Positions 54,957-64,000 of a stretch of DNA of 64,000 nucleotides are shown here, piece after piece; the stretch's first letter is position 1, and each line of letters begins with the position of its first letter. Source of the stretch: Alcanivorax sp. DG881. GTDB taxonomy: Bacteria > Pseudomonadota > Gammaproteobacteria > Pseudomonadales > Alcanivoracaceae. The stretch covers positions 2,574,332-2,638,331 of the forward strand of contig NZ_DS989915.1 of NCBI RefSeq assembly GCF_000155615.1. Direction: 5' to 3'. The position numbers were made by a program, and so were the translations under genes. The notes under the pieces were generated by a model. It saw only the letters and a list, made by a program, of their open reading frames with translations. It made no database searches and was not told the DNA's origin.

Positions 54957-57900
54957 ATGAAAAATAACAAACTGGCTCTCACTGCACTGGCGGCCGCACT
55001 GGTCGCCGGTTGCGGCGGCAGCGACGATAGCGTGAGCTTCAATACACCGACCTTTGACGCTCGCAATCTGCACTACACCTACCCGCTGGATAATCAGCAG
55101 CAGGTCGCGCCGCGTGCCATCATTGCCTTGCAGTTCAGCCATGAAGTGACGGCGGACGCCAGCAACTTCACCGTGACGGGCCCGGATGATGAAGCGGTAC
55201 CGTTTACGCTGGAATCCGTGGCCGACGGCCGGGGGGTGGTGTTAACGCCGGACGATGCCCTGAAGCCGGCGTCGGACTACAAGGTGGTGATGAATGGTGT
55301 CACCGTGCTGGGTGAAACCACTACCTTCAAAGACGGCACCCTGAATTTCACCACCCGTGCGGCACTGGAAGGTCCCATTGAGACCCAGAAGACCGCTGCC
55401 AGCTTTGAAGTAGAATCCATCTTCCCGGATGACGGGCAATTCAAGAGCATGGATTTCTCTTCGTTCCGTCTGCGTACCACCCATCCCATTGATGCTTCTT
55501 CCGCTGTGTACGGCGACACCATCAGCCTGATGAACAATGGTGAGGTTGTGCCCGCCTTGCTGCTGGTCGGTCGGACCACTATCACCGTGGACCCACTGGA
55601 AGACATGACGCCTGGTGATACCTATGAGCTGAGTGTCAACGGTGTGAAGAGTCAGCTGGGCGAAGATATTGCCGCCTATTCGCACTCCACGGTACCCCAG
55701 GACACCACCTCTCCCACCACCGGGGAGCGTGCGGTGCTGGTAACCAATGCACCGCCAGCCGATGATTCGCTGGGTTGCCTGGACGACGGTGTACGCTTGT
55801 CGGAACTGACCGGCCAGCCGATCAACTGTGTCCCGGTTATTGGCACCTTGCTGCAGGACAAGACCGTGTCCAAGCAGTCCGGTGACGTGTACGCCGAACT
55901 GGCTTTCACCCCTAATTTCCCCGACGTGACGCCCTTGCGGGTGCAGCGTGGCGGGATCCTGAAAGGGGATGCGCTGGAAGTGTTCATTGGCGGTGAAGTG
56001 CCGGTGGGATTCGACTCCGGTGAAGTGACCGTGGAAATCATTTCCGATGCCACCGGTTATCTGTTCCCCAACCCCAATGCGGAAAGTGACGACGCGCCCA
56101 AGCAGCTGCGGTTGTTTATGGACGTCGCCACGTCCACCACTGATGCGCGTGCCAATGGCGCCTTTACCCAGAACCTGATGCACCTGGAACTGGTGGGCAC
56201 CGGCCTGATTGAAGATGGCCAGCTCAACACCGATGCGATCACCGTGGTAGAGCCCCGTGTACTGGGTGTGGAAAACAGCTACGGCGTGCTCAGCTTCCGC
56301 ATGGAGTCCTACCAGGACCAGGAAAATGCACCGCTGAAACCGGTGGATGCGATCAACCCGTTTGTGCCGGTACTGGATGGTGACAACGGTCAGGAACTGT
56401 CCTGGCAGCCCGGTAATGTGGCGGATCGCATGGAGCCCGGTGAGCCCATCGTCATTCACTTCAACGAAGCGCTGGACCCGAACAGCATTGTGGCCGGTGA
56501 TTCCCTGCTGCTGACCAAGGGCGGCCTTGATGAGCCCTTCCAGTGGGAGCTGCGCGGTAATGCGCTGGTGATTACGCCGGATTCTCCGGTGGAATACGGC
56601 GTGGAATACGCCGTGACAACGACCCCGGCGATCACGGATCTGGCAGGTAATTCCCTGCAGGTTCTTGATTCATTGCAAGGGGACAGCACGCTTGACTTCA
56701 CCCTGCCCGAATACGTGGTCGACGATGGTGGCGATGTGCGTCGTGGCCCGTTTGCGGCCACCGTGTATCCCGGCTTCCCGTGTGCCAGTTCCACCGCTAC
56801 CCAGGGTGAAATTGATGCGGGAACCCAGGGTGTCTGCATTTCGTCCAGCCCGGAAGGCGAACAGGTTGAAGTGGACGAGCTGCCCATTGTGGACCTGCCA
56901 GCAAACCGGCCCATCAAGGTGCGCTTCTCCCAGAACATGGACCCGGCCACCATCACTCTGGGCGACACCCTGCTGGTGCAGAAAGACAATGGCGGCAGCT
57001 GGGAAGATGTGGACGGTGAGCTGACGCTTGAGCCCCGGGCATTGATCTTCACCCCTGAGCAAGCCTGGGAAGAAGATGCACTCTACCGCTATGTGCTGGC
57101 CTCCAATGGTGGCGGCACGGGCTGTGCGGGCATGTGCTCGGTGGACGGCCTGCCCTTGCAGACTGCACCGCTGTTGGGTGGTGGTCTGAAGGAAGGCGGC
57201 CCGGACATGGAAATCCTGTTCCGTGGTGGCGTGCCCTTCAACACCATTTTCCAGGAACTGGCCAACCTTCCCAGTGTGGATGTAAATAACAACTTCCAGA
57301 TTGATACTGATGAGCCGGTTCTCACTGGTGACGTAATCGATCCGCTGGATACGCCGGCCAACGCCACCATGATCCTGCCCCGCGATGGCGGTGGTGAAGG
57401 GCTGGTGACCACCGCGAATACCGGGTGTGGCTATGAGGGGACGCCGCCGTTTACCGCGGATGATCAGGCGCAGTGTGACAGTGACCGTATCCTCTATATC
57501 AGCGGGTTGTTGAACACCGAGATCCTGGACTTCGACCCGGTGGAGCAGGGCGTGCCGGTGGTGATTTATCCGACCACCGTGGCGCTGACCAACCTGGATG
57601 CCACGGCAGTGGTTGGGCTGGACCTGAATGTGCTGGATGGCGGCAGTACCCTGGATTCCATCCCGGTGCTTGGCCCGATTCTGGGCGGCGTACTGGAAGT
57701 CACCCTGGGGCTGGTGAACGACACCGTTTCGGCACTGGCCGGTGAGTTCGGTGGCGACGGGGTGCTGGACAGCCTGCTGTCGGTGGTCGGTGATGTGGGG
57801 CTGGTGCCCATCGATACCGCCACGGGACCGAACATCATGCGGGTACGCTATAACGAAGATGAAAACGGCGACCGTACCATTCCGCCGGTGGGCTATATCG

Positions 57901-58199
57901 TGGACACCCCGGACGGCCCGGTATTCCGCATCACCTTCGACCTGCTGTTCGATGCCCCGGCACTGAGCCTGCCACTGGGCCTGGAGCACAACGTTAAAGG
58001 CCTGCCCATCGATAATGTGGATCTGGAAGGGCCGTTGGACTTCCTGCCCGATGGGCGCCTGTTCATTGGTTTGCAGAATGCCCAGCCGAAAAATGTGGAC
58101 CTGGAAATCACCCTGGCCGGCCTGGAAGGCGGTAAAGTGAAACTGGTGATCCCGCCGGGCGGTATCAACCTCAGCTACCAGAGTGCGTCTATCCAGTAA
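54957..58199 (+). CDS. aupB: Large Ig-domain lipoprotein 3 (AupB-like)
   Basis: 1080 residues; lipobox LVAGC with Cys19 followed by Gly-Gly. Ig-type segments: HYTYPLDNQQQVAPRAIIAL, MDFSSFRLRTTHPID, GEPIVIHFNEALD and LPANRPIKVRFSQNMD. EF-hand-like DVNNNFQIDTDE at 57279-57314. An extra hydrophobic Leu/Gly/Val-rich stretch (LDSIPVLGPILGGVLEVTLG and onward) is inserted before the C-terminal domain and is absent from the other three. Ends INLSYQSASIQ, closest to lipoprotein 4. GGAGG precedes the ATG. Confidence 0.72.
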   Translation: MKNNKLALTALAAALVAGCGGSDDSVSFNTPTFDARNLHYTYPLDNQQQVAPRAIIALQFSHEVTADASNFTVTGPDDEAVPFTLESVADGRGVVLTPDDALKPASDYKVVMNGVTVLGETTTFKDGTLNFTTRAALEGPIETQKTAASFEVESIFPDDGQFKSMDFSSFRLRTTHPIDASSAVYGDTISLMNNGEVVPALLLVGRTTITVDPLEDMTPGDTYELSVNGVKSQLGEDIAAYSHSTVPQDTTSPTTGERAVLVTNAPPADDSLGCLDDGVRLSELTGQPINCVPVIGTLLQDKTVSKQSGDVYAELAFTPNFPDVTPLRVQRGGILKGDALEVFIGGEVPVGFDSGEVTVEIISDATGYLFPNPNAESDDAPKQLRLFMDVATSTTDARANGAFTQNLMHLELVGTGLIEDGQLNTDAITVVEPRVLGVENSYGVLSFRMESYQDQENAPLKPVDAINPFVPVLDGDNGQELSWQPGNVADRMEPGEPIVIHFNEALDPNSIVAGDSLLLTKGGLDEPFQWELRGNALVITPDSPVEYGVEYAVTTTPAITDLAGNSLQVLDSLQGDSTLDFTLPEYVVDDGGDVRRGPFAATVYPGFPCASSTATQGEIDAGTQGVCISSSPEGEQVEVDELPIVDLPANRPIKVRFSQNMDPATITLGDTLLVQKDNGGSWEDVDGELTLEPRALIFTPEQAWEEDALYRYVLASNGGGTGCAGMCSVDGLPLQTAPLLGGGLKEGGPDMEILFRGGVPFNTIFQELANLPSVDVNNNFQIDTDEPVLTGDVIDPLDTPANATMILPRDGGGEGLVTTANTGCGYEGTPPFTADDQAQCDSDRILYISGLLNTEILDFDPVEQGVPVVIYPTTVALTNLDATAVVGLDLNVLDGGSTLDSIPVLGPILGGVLEVTLGLVNDTVSALAGEFGGDGVLDSLLSVVGDVGLVPIDTATGPNIMRVRYNEDENGDRTIPPVGYIVDTPDGPVFRITFDLLFDAPALSLPLGLEHNVKGLPIDNVDLEGPLDFLPDGRLFIGLQNAQPKNVDLEITLAGLEGGKVKLVIPPGGINLSYQSASIQ

Positions 58200-58226
58200 A
58201 TCGGATCGTGCTTTGTGCATCATGTG

Positions 58227-58255
58227 GCGCCCCGCTTGTCGGGGCGCTGCTTTTT
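58227..58255 (+). terminator. Rho-independent terminator after lipoprotein 3
   Basis: GCGCCCCG / CGGGGCGC stem with five-base loop, then TGC and five Ts. No repeat element follows this one. Confidence 0.82.
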
Positions 58256-58520
58256 CTGTCGGCCGCCAGCGGCCGCTTGTCGTGAAACCCCGCCCAATCC
58301 CTCAAGGTGGCACGCCCGTGCCCGAACTCGTCGGTGGATACTCTGTCTACCCTGTCACTGTTTAAAAGAATTTTACGGTTTGCCGTCGTGATTGACGCCA
58401 AATAGCGCTTTTTACCTATGTGAGTGTCTGTTCACTTTTGCATAGGGTGAGCTCCCCCCGTCGCCGCCCTGGCGACAGACAACGTAAAAGCAACAAGAAA
58501 ACAGTGTAGGAGTACAACAA
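58256..58520 (+). other. Intergenic region before channel 4
   Basis: No gene seen. An AT-rich tract TTTAAAAGAATTTTACGG near 58361 and a CGTCGTGATT motif shared with the region before channel 2 (GTCGTGATT near 48177) are the only notable points; both may belong to promoters. Confidence 0.35.
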
Positions 58521-59879
58521 ATGACTGTGTCTTTTTCGGGACGTGTCGCCGCCGTTGTCGGTGGTGTGTTGGTGCAATCTGTTGCCTTGGCGAGCATGGG
58601 TAATATCGGCACCACTTATGGCGTACTGCCCTCGGATATTGCCTCTGCGCAGGCGCTCAGCCTGTTTAATGATCAGGTGTCCGCCACGTACTACAATCCG
58701 GCGGCGCTGGCCAAGGATCCCCGTGGTGAGCTGACCACCGGCCTGATGCATGCTGAGCACGAGCTGCGTGCGAAAAGCCTGGGCGGCGCGGATGCGCCGA
58801 TCCGTAATGGTGATGTGCTGCAGGATTCCCCCTCCCAGCAAATACTGCTGGGCATGAAAACCGACCTGACCTCGCTCACCCAGTACAACCATCCGATTTA
58901 TTTTGGCCTGATGCTGGGGGTAGAAAAGTACGGTGAAGAAATGCTGGCGTTTGATTCCTCCACGTCCCAGCAAGGCCAGTATTTTGAATATGGCCGCCAG
59001 CCTCTGTTCCTGAACCTGGGCGGCGCTACCCAGCTGTGGCGAGGCATCGATGTGGGCGCCACCGCGCGGATTACCCTGCATGCGGCGGCGGATCTGTCCG
59101 CCACCACGGACCTAGCCGGCAACACCCAGTACGAAGAACTGGATGTCTCCGCCAAACCGTCCATTCGCCCGATCTTCGGTATCAACATGGACTGGGGCGA
59201 GACTTTCTGCGGTGAAGGCGACGACTGCTGGTTCAACGGCCTGGAAACGGCGTTTTCCTATCGCGGTTACTCCAACACCCAAACCGAAGTGAACGCCAAT
59301 GCGGTGATTCCCGGGGTGATTCCCAACCCGGGCCTGATGCTCAACATCAACACCCTGGATTCCTATCAGCCGAACATTCTCGCCGGTGGCGTGCAGTACC
59401 AGGCCGGCCGCTGGCGCACCGGGGTGACCATTGAGTGGCAGGAATGGTCCGCGCTGGAAGAGGAGTTCGAGAATGACACCATCAAGGATCAGGCCGTTAG
59501 TGGTCAGCCCGGGCAATTGACCTTTCAGGACGTGATCATCCCGCGCATCGGCACCGAGTTCCGTCTTAATGAAAACTTTTCGTTCACCGGTGGGGTGGCT
59601 TACAGCGAGTCGCCGCTGGAATCCAATGCATCGGTAGATGTGAACTACCTGGATACGGACAAGTGGATTATCGGCCTGGGCGTCACCGCGAAGTACAAGA
59701 AAACGCGTTTCCTGGCTTTCCCGGTCCGTTTTGATTTGGCCTACCAGCACCAGATTCTGGAAGACCGCACCTTCGACATTTACGACACCCAGTCCGCGGT
59801 CTACCCGCAGCCCAGCGAGCAGGTGGAAGCCAGCGGTGACGTGAATGTGATCAGCGGCTCCATCACCCTGAAATTTTAA
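58521..59879 (+). CDS. aupA: FadL-type outer-membrane channel 4 (AupA-like, subtype B)
   Basis: 452 residues: signal peptide ending VALA, MGNIGTTYGVLPSDIASAQ, VSATYYNPAAL, barrel and GSITLKF end. Subtype B with channel 2 (shared FCGEGD-CWFNGLETAFSYRGYSNT). A GTAGGAG lies upstream of the ATG. Followed after 18 bases by lipoprotein 4. Confidence 0.77.
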   Translation: MTVSFSGRVAAVVGGVLVQSVALASMGNIGTTYGVLPSDIASAQALSLFNDQVSATYYNPAALAKDPRGELTTGLMHAEHELRAKSLGGADAPIRNGDVLQDSPSQQILLGMKTDLTSLTQYNHPIYFGLMLGVEKYGEEMLAFDSSTSQQGQYFEYGRQPLFLNLGGATQLWRGIDVGATARITLHAAADLSATTDLAGNTQYEELDVSAKPSIRPIFGINMDWGETFCGEGDDCWFNGLETAFSYRGYSNTQTEVNANAVIPGVIPNPGLMLNINTLDSYQPNILAGGVQYQAGRWRTGVTIEWQEWSALEEEFENDTIKDQAVSGQPGQLTFQDVIIPRIGTEFRLNENFSFTGGVAYSESPLESNASVDVNYLDTDKWIIGLGVTAKYKKTRFLAFPVRFDLAYQHQILEDRTFDIYDTQSAVYPQPSEQVEASGDVNVISGSITLKF

Positions 59880-59897
59880 GCCCGGGAGGCAAACACA

Positions 59898-62858
59898 ATG
59901 ATGCGAACGAGCGTACTTTTCGCCACCGCACTGGTGCTGACCGCCTGCGGTGGTGGTGGCAGTGAACAGACCGTGGATTACAGCGGTCGCAACAGCGGGC
60001 AGGTGTTCTACAGCTACCCGGCGGACCAGCAAACCCAGATATCGGTGCATGCGCCACTGGTGGTGCAGTTTTCCGAGGCGCCGGATCTAACGCTGGCCGA
60101 CATTACTCTCACCGGCCCGGATGGTGCCGTTGATGTGGACATGAGTGAGGCAGATCAGGGGCGCTCCGTGGTGATCACCCCGCGTCTGCCGCTGGCGTTC
60201 AACAGTGACTACACCCTGAGCCTGAATGGTATGGATTTGCAGGGTTTCAGTGATGGCACCCTGAACTTCACCACCGGCTCCGCCGGCACGGGGCCGCAGG
60301 ACCAGCAGCAGAACGCGGATCAGCTGGTGATTAGCCGGAAAATGCCGTCGGGTGGCGACGACCAGCCCTTCATGGACTTCTCCACCGTTCACCTGCAGTT
60401 CTCGCAGCCACTGGATCGCACCACCGTGGATAACACCACGGTCAGCCTTAACGATGCCGGCGGCAATCCGGTGGCTGCCACCCTATTGGTGAGCGGCACA
60501 CGGTTGACCCTGGACCCGCAGGACGACCTCACACCGGGCAGCGATTACACCCTGGAACTGGACAGCGCCCTGACCAGCAAGACCGGTGTCGCCTACAGCG
60601 GAGAAAACAGCTTTACCCTGACCCCGCAAGATTCCACCCCGCGGGAAACCCTGGTGCTGGAAGCCATGGCCGCAGATCCCACCAAGGATTGTGGCGAGGA
60701 CGGTGTCATGCTGTCGCCGCTCAGTGGCGAGCCGATCAACTGCGTGCCGTTGATCGCCAAGTTGCTGGGTGACACCACGGTATCCAAATTGTCCGGCAAC
60801 GTGTTTGCGGAACTGGCCTTTGTGCCGGACTTTCCGGACGCCACGCCGCTGCGTATCAGCAAGGGCTCACTGCTCAAGGGTGAGCCCCTTGAGGTGCTGA
60901 TTGGCGGCCAGTTGCCGGCGGGTTTTGATTCCGGTGATGTCACCGTCAGCTTCCTGTCCGATGCCTCCGGTTATTTGTCGCCGGCCCCGTACAGTGCCGC
61001 CCCGGAAGCGCCGCGGCGGGTGCAGCTGACCCTGGATCTGGCCTTCTCCACGGCTGACTCCCGCGCCAATGGTGCCTTCACCCAGACGCTATTGCAGGTC
61101 GAGCTGGTGGGGCGTGCCATTGTTGTTGATGGGCGCATGGTGATTGATGCGATCGGGGTGATTGAACCGGAAGTGTTAGGGGTAGAAACCGCCTACGGGG
61201 TGTTGAGTTTCCACATGGAATCCTACGCGGACCAGACCACCGCCCCGGAGCCTGAGGTGGATATCACCGGTCCCAGCCTGCAAAGCTGGCAGCCCGGTGA
61301 TTTCGCCGACCGTTTCCGCCCTGGCGACCCGGTGGTGCTGAACTTCGACGAAACCCCGAACCAGGAGTCCATCGTCCCCGGTTCCACCGTGACGCTTACC
61401 GAACAGGGCGCGGATGTACCGTTTCAGTGGCGCCTGGATGGTGCATCACTGGTGCTGACGCCGGACCAACCGCTGGCCTTCGGCAGCGACTATCAGGTGG
61501 CGTTCACCGATGGCGTGCAGGACCTGAGTGGTAACCCGGCGAACCCGGAAACTCTTGATTTCACCATGGTGGATGCGACCACCAACAGCCCGCGCACGCC
61601 CTACACCACCACGGTGTACCCCGGATATGGCTGCGCCATTGATCCCGGTAGTGAAGACCTGGGCAACGGTATCCAGGGTGAGTGCGCCAGCGCCTATCAG
61701 GATCAGGCCGGTGATCTGCTGCCCGTGCCCACCATGCCCGCCAACCGTGCCATCGAAGTGCAGTTCTCACGCAACATGGCGGCCGACAGCATGGTGCTGG
61801 GCAGCGCCTGCGGGCAAGGCAGTGTGCGGGTAGAGAAAATCGACACCGCCGGTAATTGCCAGGAAGCGGTGCCCGCTCACCTGAGCATGGATACCCGCAA
61901 GTTGACCATTACCCCGCAACAGCCCTGGGAAGAGGGAGTGCTTTACCGGTATGTGCTGGCATCCCATGAGCAGGCGGGTTGCGCCGGTGAGGTGATCTGT
62001 TCGCAAGATGACATGCCTCTGCAGACCGCCCAGTTACTGGGGCCGGATGCGGACAAAGGCGGGCCGGATATGGCGATTGCCTTCACTGGCGCCGCGGCCA
62101 CCGACAATGTGTTGTTGCCGCTGCGCAACCTGCCCAAGGCGGATGTGAATGCTAACTTCCTGCTCGACGACAGCGAAACCAAGGCCCGGGAAGAGCCACC
62201 GGGCAGCGGCCAGTATCCCACCCCGACCAATGCCGCCAAGCTGGCGGTGCTGGACACCGGCGGCATCGCCACTGAGGCAAACATTGGCTGCAATATCAAC
62301 GAAACCTGCCCGGCAGATAAATTCACCTATCTCAATGGCGGTATCAACGCGGATATTGTGGGCTGGAACGAAGCTGAACAGGCGGTGGAGGTGACGCTGT
62401 ATCCGCCGGTGTTGATGACAACCAACACCGACGTCTACGCACAGATTGCCGGTCTGGTCAGCCCGAACGTGCCCACCGAGCCGTTGGTCATGCGTGCCCG
62501 TTATGCCGACGATGGCAGTGGCAACCGGACGCAGCCGCTAACCGGCTGGATCCGCTACGACGCGGCAGAAGACCAGTTGATGTTCGACACCACGCTGGAT
62601 TTGTTGCTCGATGCGCCGGAAATGGAAGCGCCGCTGGGGCTGCCGTTCAATCTGCACAGTTACCCGCTGGATGACCTCCAGTTGTCCGGTCCGGTGGATT
62701 TCCTCCCCGATGGCCGTCTGGTCATCGGTTTGGTGAGCCTGGCTGCGCAGAATATCGACGTGCGTATTGGCGGGGCATTGGCCACCATTGACCTGCAGAT
62801 CCCGGAGGGTGGGGTGAACCTTACCTTCCAGAGCGGGTCCATCAAGAAACCGCAGTAA
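59898..62858 (+). CDS. aupB: Large Ig-domain lipoprotein 4 (AupB-like)
   Basis: 986 residues, the shortest of the four; lipobox VLTAC with Cys17 followed by Gly-Gly. Ig-type segments: FYSYPADQQTQISVHAPLVV, MDFSTVHLQFSQPLD, GDPVVLNFDETPN and MPANRAIEVQFSRNM. EF-hand-like DVNANFLLDDSE at 62142-62177. C-terminal LLLDAPEM, HSYPLDDLQLSGPVDFLPDGR. GGGAGG precedes the ATG. Closes the cluster before a terminator. Confidence 0.72.
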   Translation: MMRTSVLFATALVLTACGGGGSEQTVDYSGRNSGQVFYSYPADQQTQISVHAPLVVQFSEAPDLTLADITLTGPDGAVDVDMSEADQGRSVVITPRLPLAFNSDYTLSLNGMDLQGFSDGTLNFTTGSAGTGPQDQQQNADQLVISRKMPSGGDDQPFMDFSTVHLQFSQPLDRTTVDNTTVSLNDAGGNPVAATLLVSGTRLTLDPQDDLTPGSDYTLELDSALTSKTGVAYSGENSFTLTPQDSTPRETLVLEAMAADPTKDCGEDGVMLSPLSGEPINCVPLIAKLLGDTTVSKLSGNVFAELAFVPDFPDATPLRISKGSLLKGEPLEVLIGGQLPAGFDSGDVTVSFLSDASGYLSPAPYSAAPEAPRRVQLTLDLAFSTADSRANGAFTQTLLQVELVGRAIVVDGRMVIDAIGVIEPEVLGVETAYGVLSFHMESYADQTTAPEPEVDITGPSLQSWQPGDFADRFRPGDPVVLNFDETPNQESIVPGSTVTLTEQGADVPFQWRLDGASLVLTPDQPLAFGSDYQVAFTDGVQDLSGNPANPETLDFTMVDATTNSPRTPYTTTVYPGYGCAIDPGSEDLGNGIQGECASAYQDQAGDLLPVPTMPANRAIEVQFSRNMAADSMVLGSACGQGSVRVEKIDTAGNCQEAVPAHLSMDTRKLTITPQQPWEEGVLYRYVLASHEQAGCAGEVICSQDDMPLQTAQLLGPDADKGGPDMAIAFTGAAATDNVLLPLRNLPKADVNANFLLDDSETKAREEPPGSGQYPTPTNAAKLAVLDTGGIATEANIGCNINETCPADKFTYLNGGINADIVGWNEAEQAVEVTLYPPVLMTTNTDVYAQIAGLVSPNVPTEPLVMRARYADDGSGNRTQPLTGWIRYDAAEDQLMFDTTLDLLLDAPEMEAPLGLPFNLHSYPLDDLQLSGPVDFLPDGRLVIGLVSLAAQNIDVRIGGALATIDLQIPEGGVNLTFQSGSIKKPQ

Positions 62859-62885
62859 CGCCACCGTCCCTGACGGTGATGCTCA

Positions 62886-62910
62886 AGCCGGCCTGCGGGC
62901 CGGCTTTTTT
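62886..62910 (+). terminator. Rho-independent terminator after lipoprotein 4
   Basis: AGCCGGCC / GGCCGGCT stem, TGCG loop and six Ts; a smaller CACCGTC / GACGGTG hairpin precedes it. The repeat element begins at 62913. Confidence 0.92.
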
Positions 62911-62912
62911 GT

Positions 62913-63191
62913 GGTTCATCGCGGATTAGAATGAGTAACACGCTTCTGGCCGCTTGATGGGTTTATCGCGAATACCCCGCACCTTGCCAACCGCCCGACG
63001 CCGGATGCCCGACGGAACACCCCATAGCCTGAATGGTTGTCGCTATTCGGCACCTCTTTTGAGGGATGCCAAGGTTTTCAGGTTTTGCATGCAAGCGTCT
63101 GTCGTCGGGCATCCGGCGTCCAGCGGTTGTCAGGGCCGGGCAAAGAGATAACCCCTGAAATCCGCTTATCACTCAATTTCGCGATGAACCT
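62913..63191 (+). repeat. MITE-like palindromic element, copy 4 (short form, 279 bp)
   Basis: Same ends and core as copies 1 and 3, but about 75 central bases are missing. It lies between the lipoprotein 4 terminator and gcvT. From 63192 to gcvT a TATAAT at 63244-63249 is the only promoter-like element; no glycine riboswitch was recognised. Confidence 0.82.
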
Positions 63192-63279
63192 TTTTGTGGA
63201 TACGGATTCCCGGCCCAGCCTATGCCGCCCGGCCCCGTGTCGATATAATTCCCCACTCACTCGTTCCATGGTGCTTTTT

Positions 63280-64000
63280 ATGGCTCACCGCACAGCTTTA
63301 TACGACGCCCATCTCGCTGCTGGCGGCAAGATGGTGGACTTCGGCGGCTGGGATATGCCGATCAATTATGGCTCCCAGATCGAAGAGCATCACGCCGTGC
63401 GTCAAAATGCCGGCGTGTTCGATGTCTCCCACATGACCGTGGTGGATATTGCTGGCGCCGGTGCCCGTGATTACCTGCGCCAGCTGCTGGCCAACGACGT
63501 GGACCGCATTGATCCGGGCCGCGCCCTGTACACCGGCATGCTTAACGACAATGGCGGCGTGATCGACGACCTTATCGTCTATAAACAGGACAATGGCTAC
63601 CGACTGGTGGTAAATTGCGCGACCCGTGAGACCGACCTGGACTGGATGGAAAAGCAGGCCGGCGGTTTTGCCGTGGATATCCACGAGCGCCCGGAACTGG
63701 CCATGCTGGCGATTCAGGGGCCGAAGGCCCGTGAAATCCTTGCGGAGCTGCTCAGCGGCGCCCGTGCCGAGGCGGTCAGCAGCCTGAAAATTTTTGCCTT
63801 CGCGCAGGACGGTGACTGGATGATCGCCCGCACCGGCTACACCGGCGAAGACGGCGTGGAAATCATGCTGCCCAACGCGGATGCGGTGACCCTGTGGGGC
63901 CAGTTGCTGGCCGCTGGCGTTGCCCCCATCGGCCTGGGTGCCCGTGACACCCTGCGCCTGGAAGCAGGGCTGAACCTGTACGGCAACGATATGGACAACA
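63280..64000 (+). CDS. gcvT: Glycine cleavage system T protein (aminomethyltransferase), cut by the window edge
   Basis: The first 240 codons of GcvT, which transfers the methylene group from the H-protein-bound glycine intermediate to [36 protein letters not shown] and MVD...FDVSHMT are characteristic; [14 protein letters not shown] and [18 protein letters not shown] follow. The ATG at 63280 matches the family N-terminus; one at 63268 is also in frame. Confidence 0.95.
   Translation, partial: MAHRTALYDAHLAAGGKMVDFGGWDMPINYGSQIEEHHAVRQNAGVFDVSHMTVVDIAGAGARDYLRQLLANDVDRIDPGRALYTGMLNDNGGVIDDLIVYKQDNGYRLVVNCATRETDLDWMEKQAGGFAVDIHERPELAMLAIQGPKAREILAELLSGARAEAVSSLKIFAFAQDGDWMIARTGYTGEDGVEIMLPNADAVTLWGQLLAAGVAPIGLGARDTLRLEAGLNLYGNDMDN

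Noticed and set aside
63192-63279. Glycine riboswitch before gcvT
   Set aside because: Only about 90 bases separate the repeat element from the start codon and no tandem aptamer pattern is visible.

Overview
The window looks like a chromosomal segment of a marine hydrocarbon-degrading gammaproteobacterium, most likely Alcanivorax or a close relative. Three things point there. The core gene order is pseudomonad/oceanospirillal: tkt-epd-pgk-fba; zapA-6S RNA-ygfA beside ygfB-pepP-ubiH-ubiI; rpiA divergent from ilvA. The intergenic spaces are crowded with palindromic repeats. The right-hand third holds four tandem pairs of a FadL-type outer-membrane channel and a very large lipoprotein, matching what I recall of the aupAB alkane-uptake operon, reported to reach high copy number in Alcanivorax. 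The genus call is inference. No phage, integrase, CRISPR array, tRNA or rRNA was seen.

Layout. 0-5 kb: a di-iron hydroxylase divergent from an AraC regulator, then a nitronate monooxygenase, a glutathione S-transferase and an exported M20 amidohydrolase. 6-10 kb: a glutathione-dependent formaldehyde module (fghA, adhC, a divergent LysR regulator, a GFA-domain protein). 9.9-13.5 kb: two tandem DegV fatty-acid-binding proteins and two unrecognised proteins. 13.8-16.2 kb: pyruvate kinase and a YbaK-type deacylase. 16.3 kb: a 7-bp tandem repeat of about 24 copies. 16.7-21.7 kb: a co-directional S-adenosylmethionine cycle block, sahR-like regulator > metK > four-helix-bundle protein > ahcY > metF, with a palindrome over the -35 box of the regulator. 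21.9-27.5 kb: tkt, epd, pgk, fba. 27.6-33.3 kb: an HslJ-like lipoprotein, a small membrane protein, a flavin reductase, an alpha/beta hydrolase, an alanine-rich coiled-coil secreted protein, rpiA and ilvA. 33.6-40.2 kb: a 49-residue membrane protein, ygfA, 6S RNA, zapA, a ZapB-like coiled coil, ygfB, pepP, ubiH and ubiI. 40.2-42.8 kb: an iron ABC importer (binding protein and fused permease, no ATPase) behind a Fur-like site.

43.1-62.9 kb is the striking part. The order is lipoprotein 1, channel 1, channel 2, lipoprotein 2, repeat element, channel 3, lipoprotein 3, channel 4, lipoprotein 4. The channels alternate between two subfamilies (1 and 3; 2 and 4). The lipoproteins share SbsA-type Ig domains, an EF-hand-like loop and a common C-terminal domain. 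The likely job is capture and outer-membrane passage of alkanes or similar hydrophobic compounds. The window ends inside gcvT.

A second unusual theme is a family of 277-352 bp palindromic elements. All four copies sit directly behind the T-tract of a rho-independent terminator, always in the same orientation relative to it. Two further repeat families (GCGTGTTGCGTG-type and TGTAGG-type palindromes) occupy many other spacers, notably around the SAM-cycle and sugar-phosphate genes.
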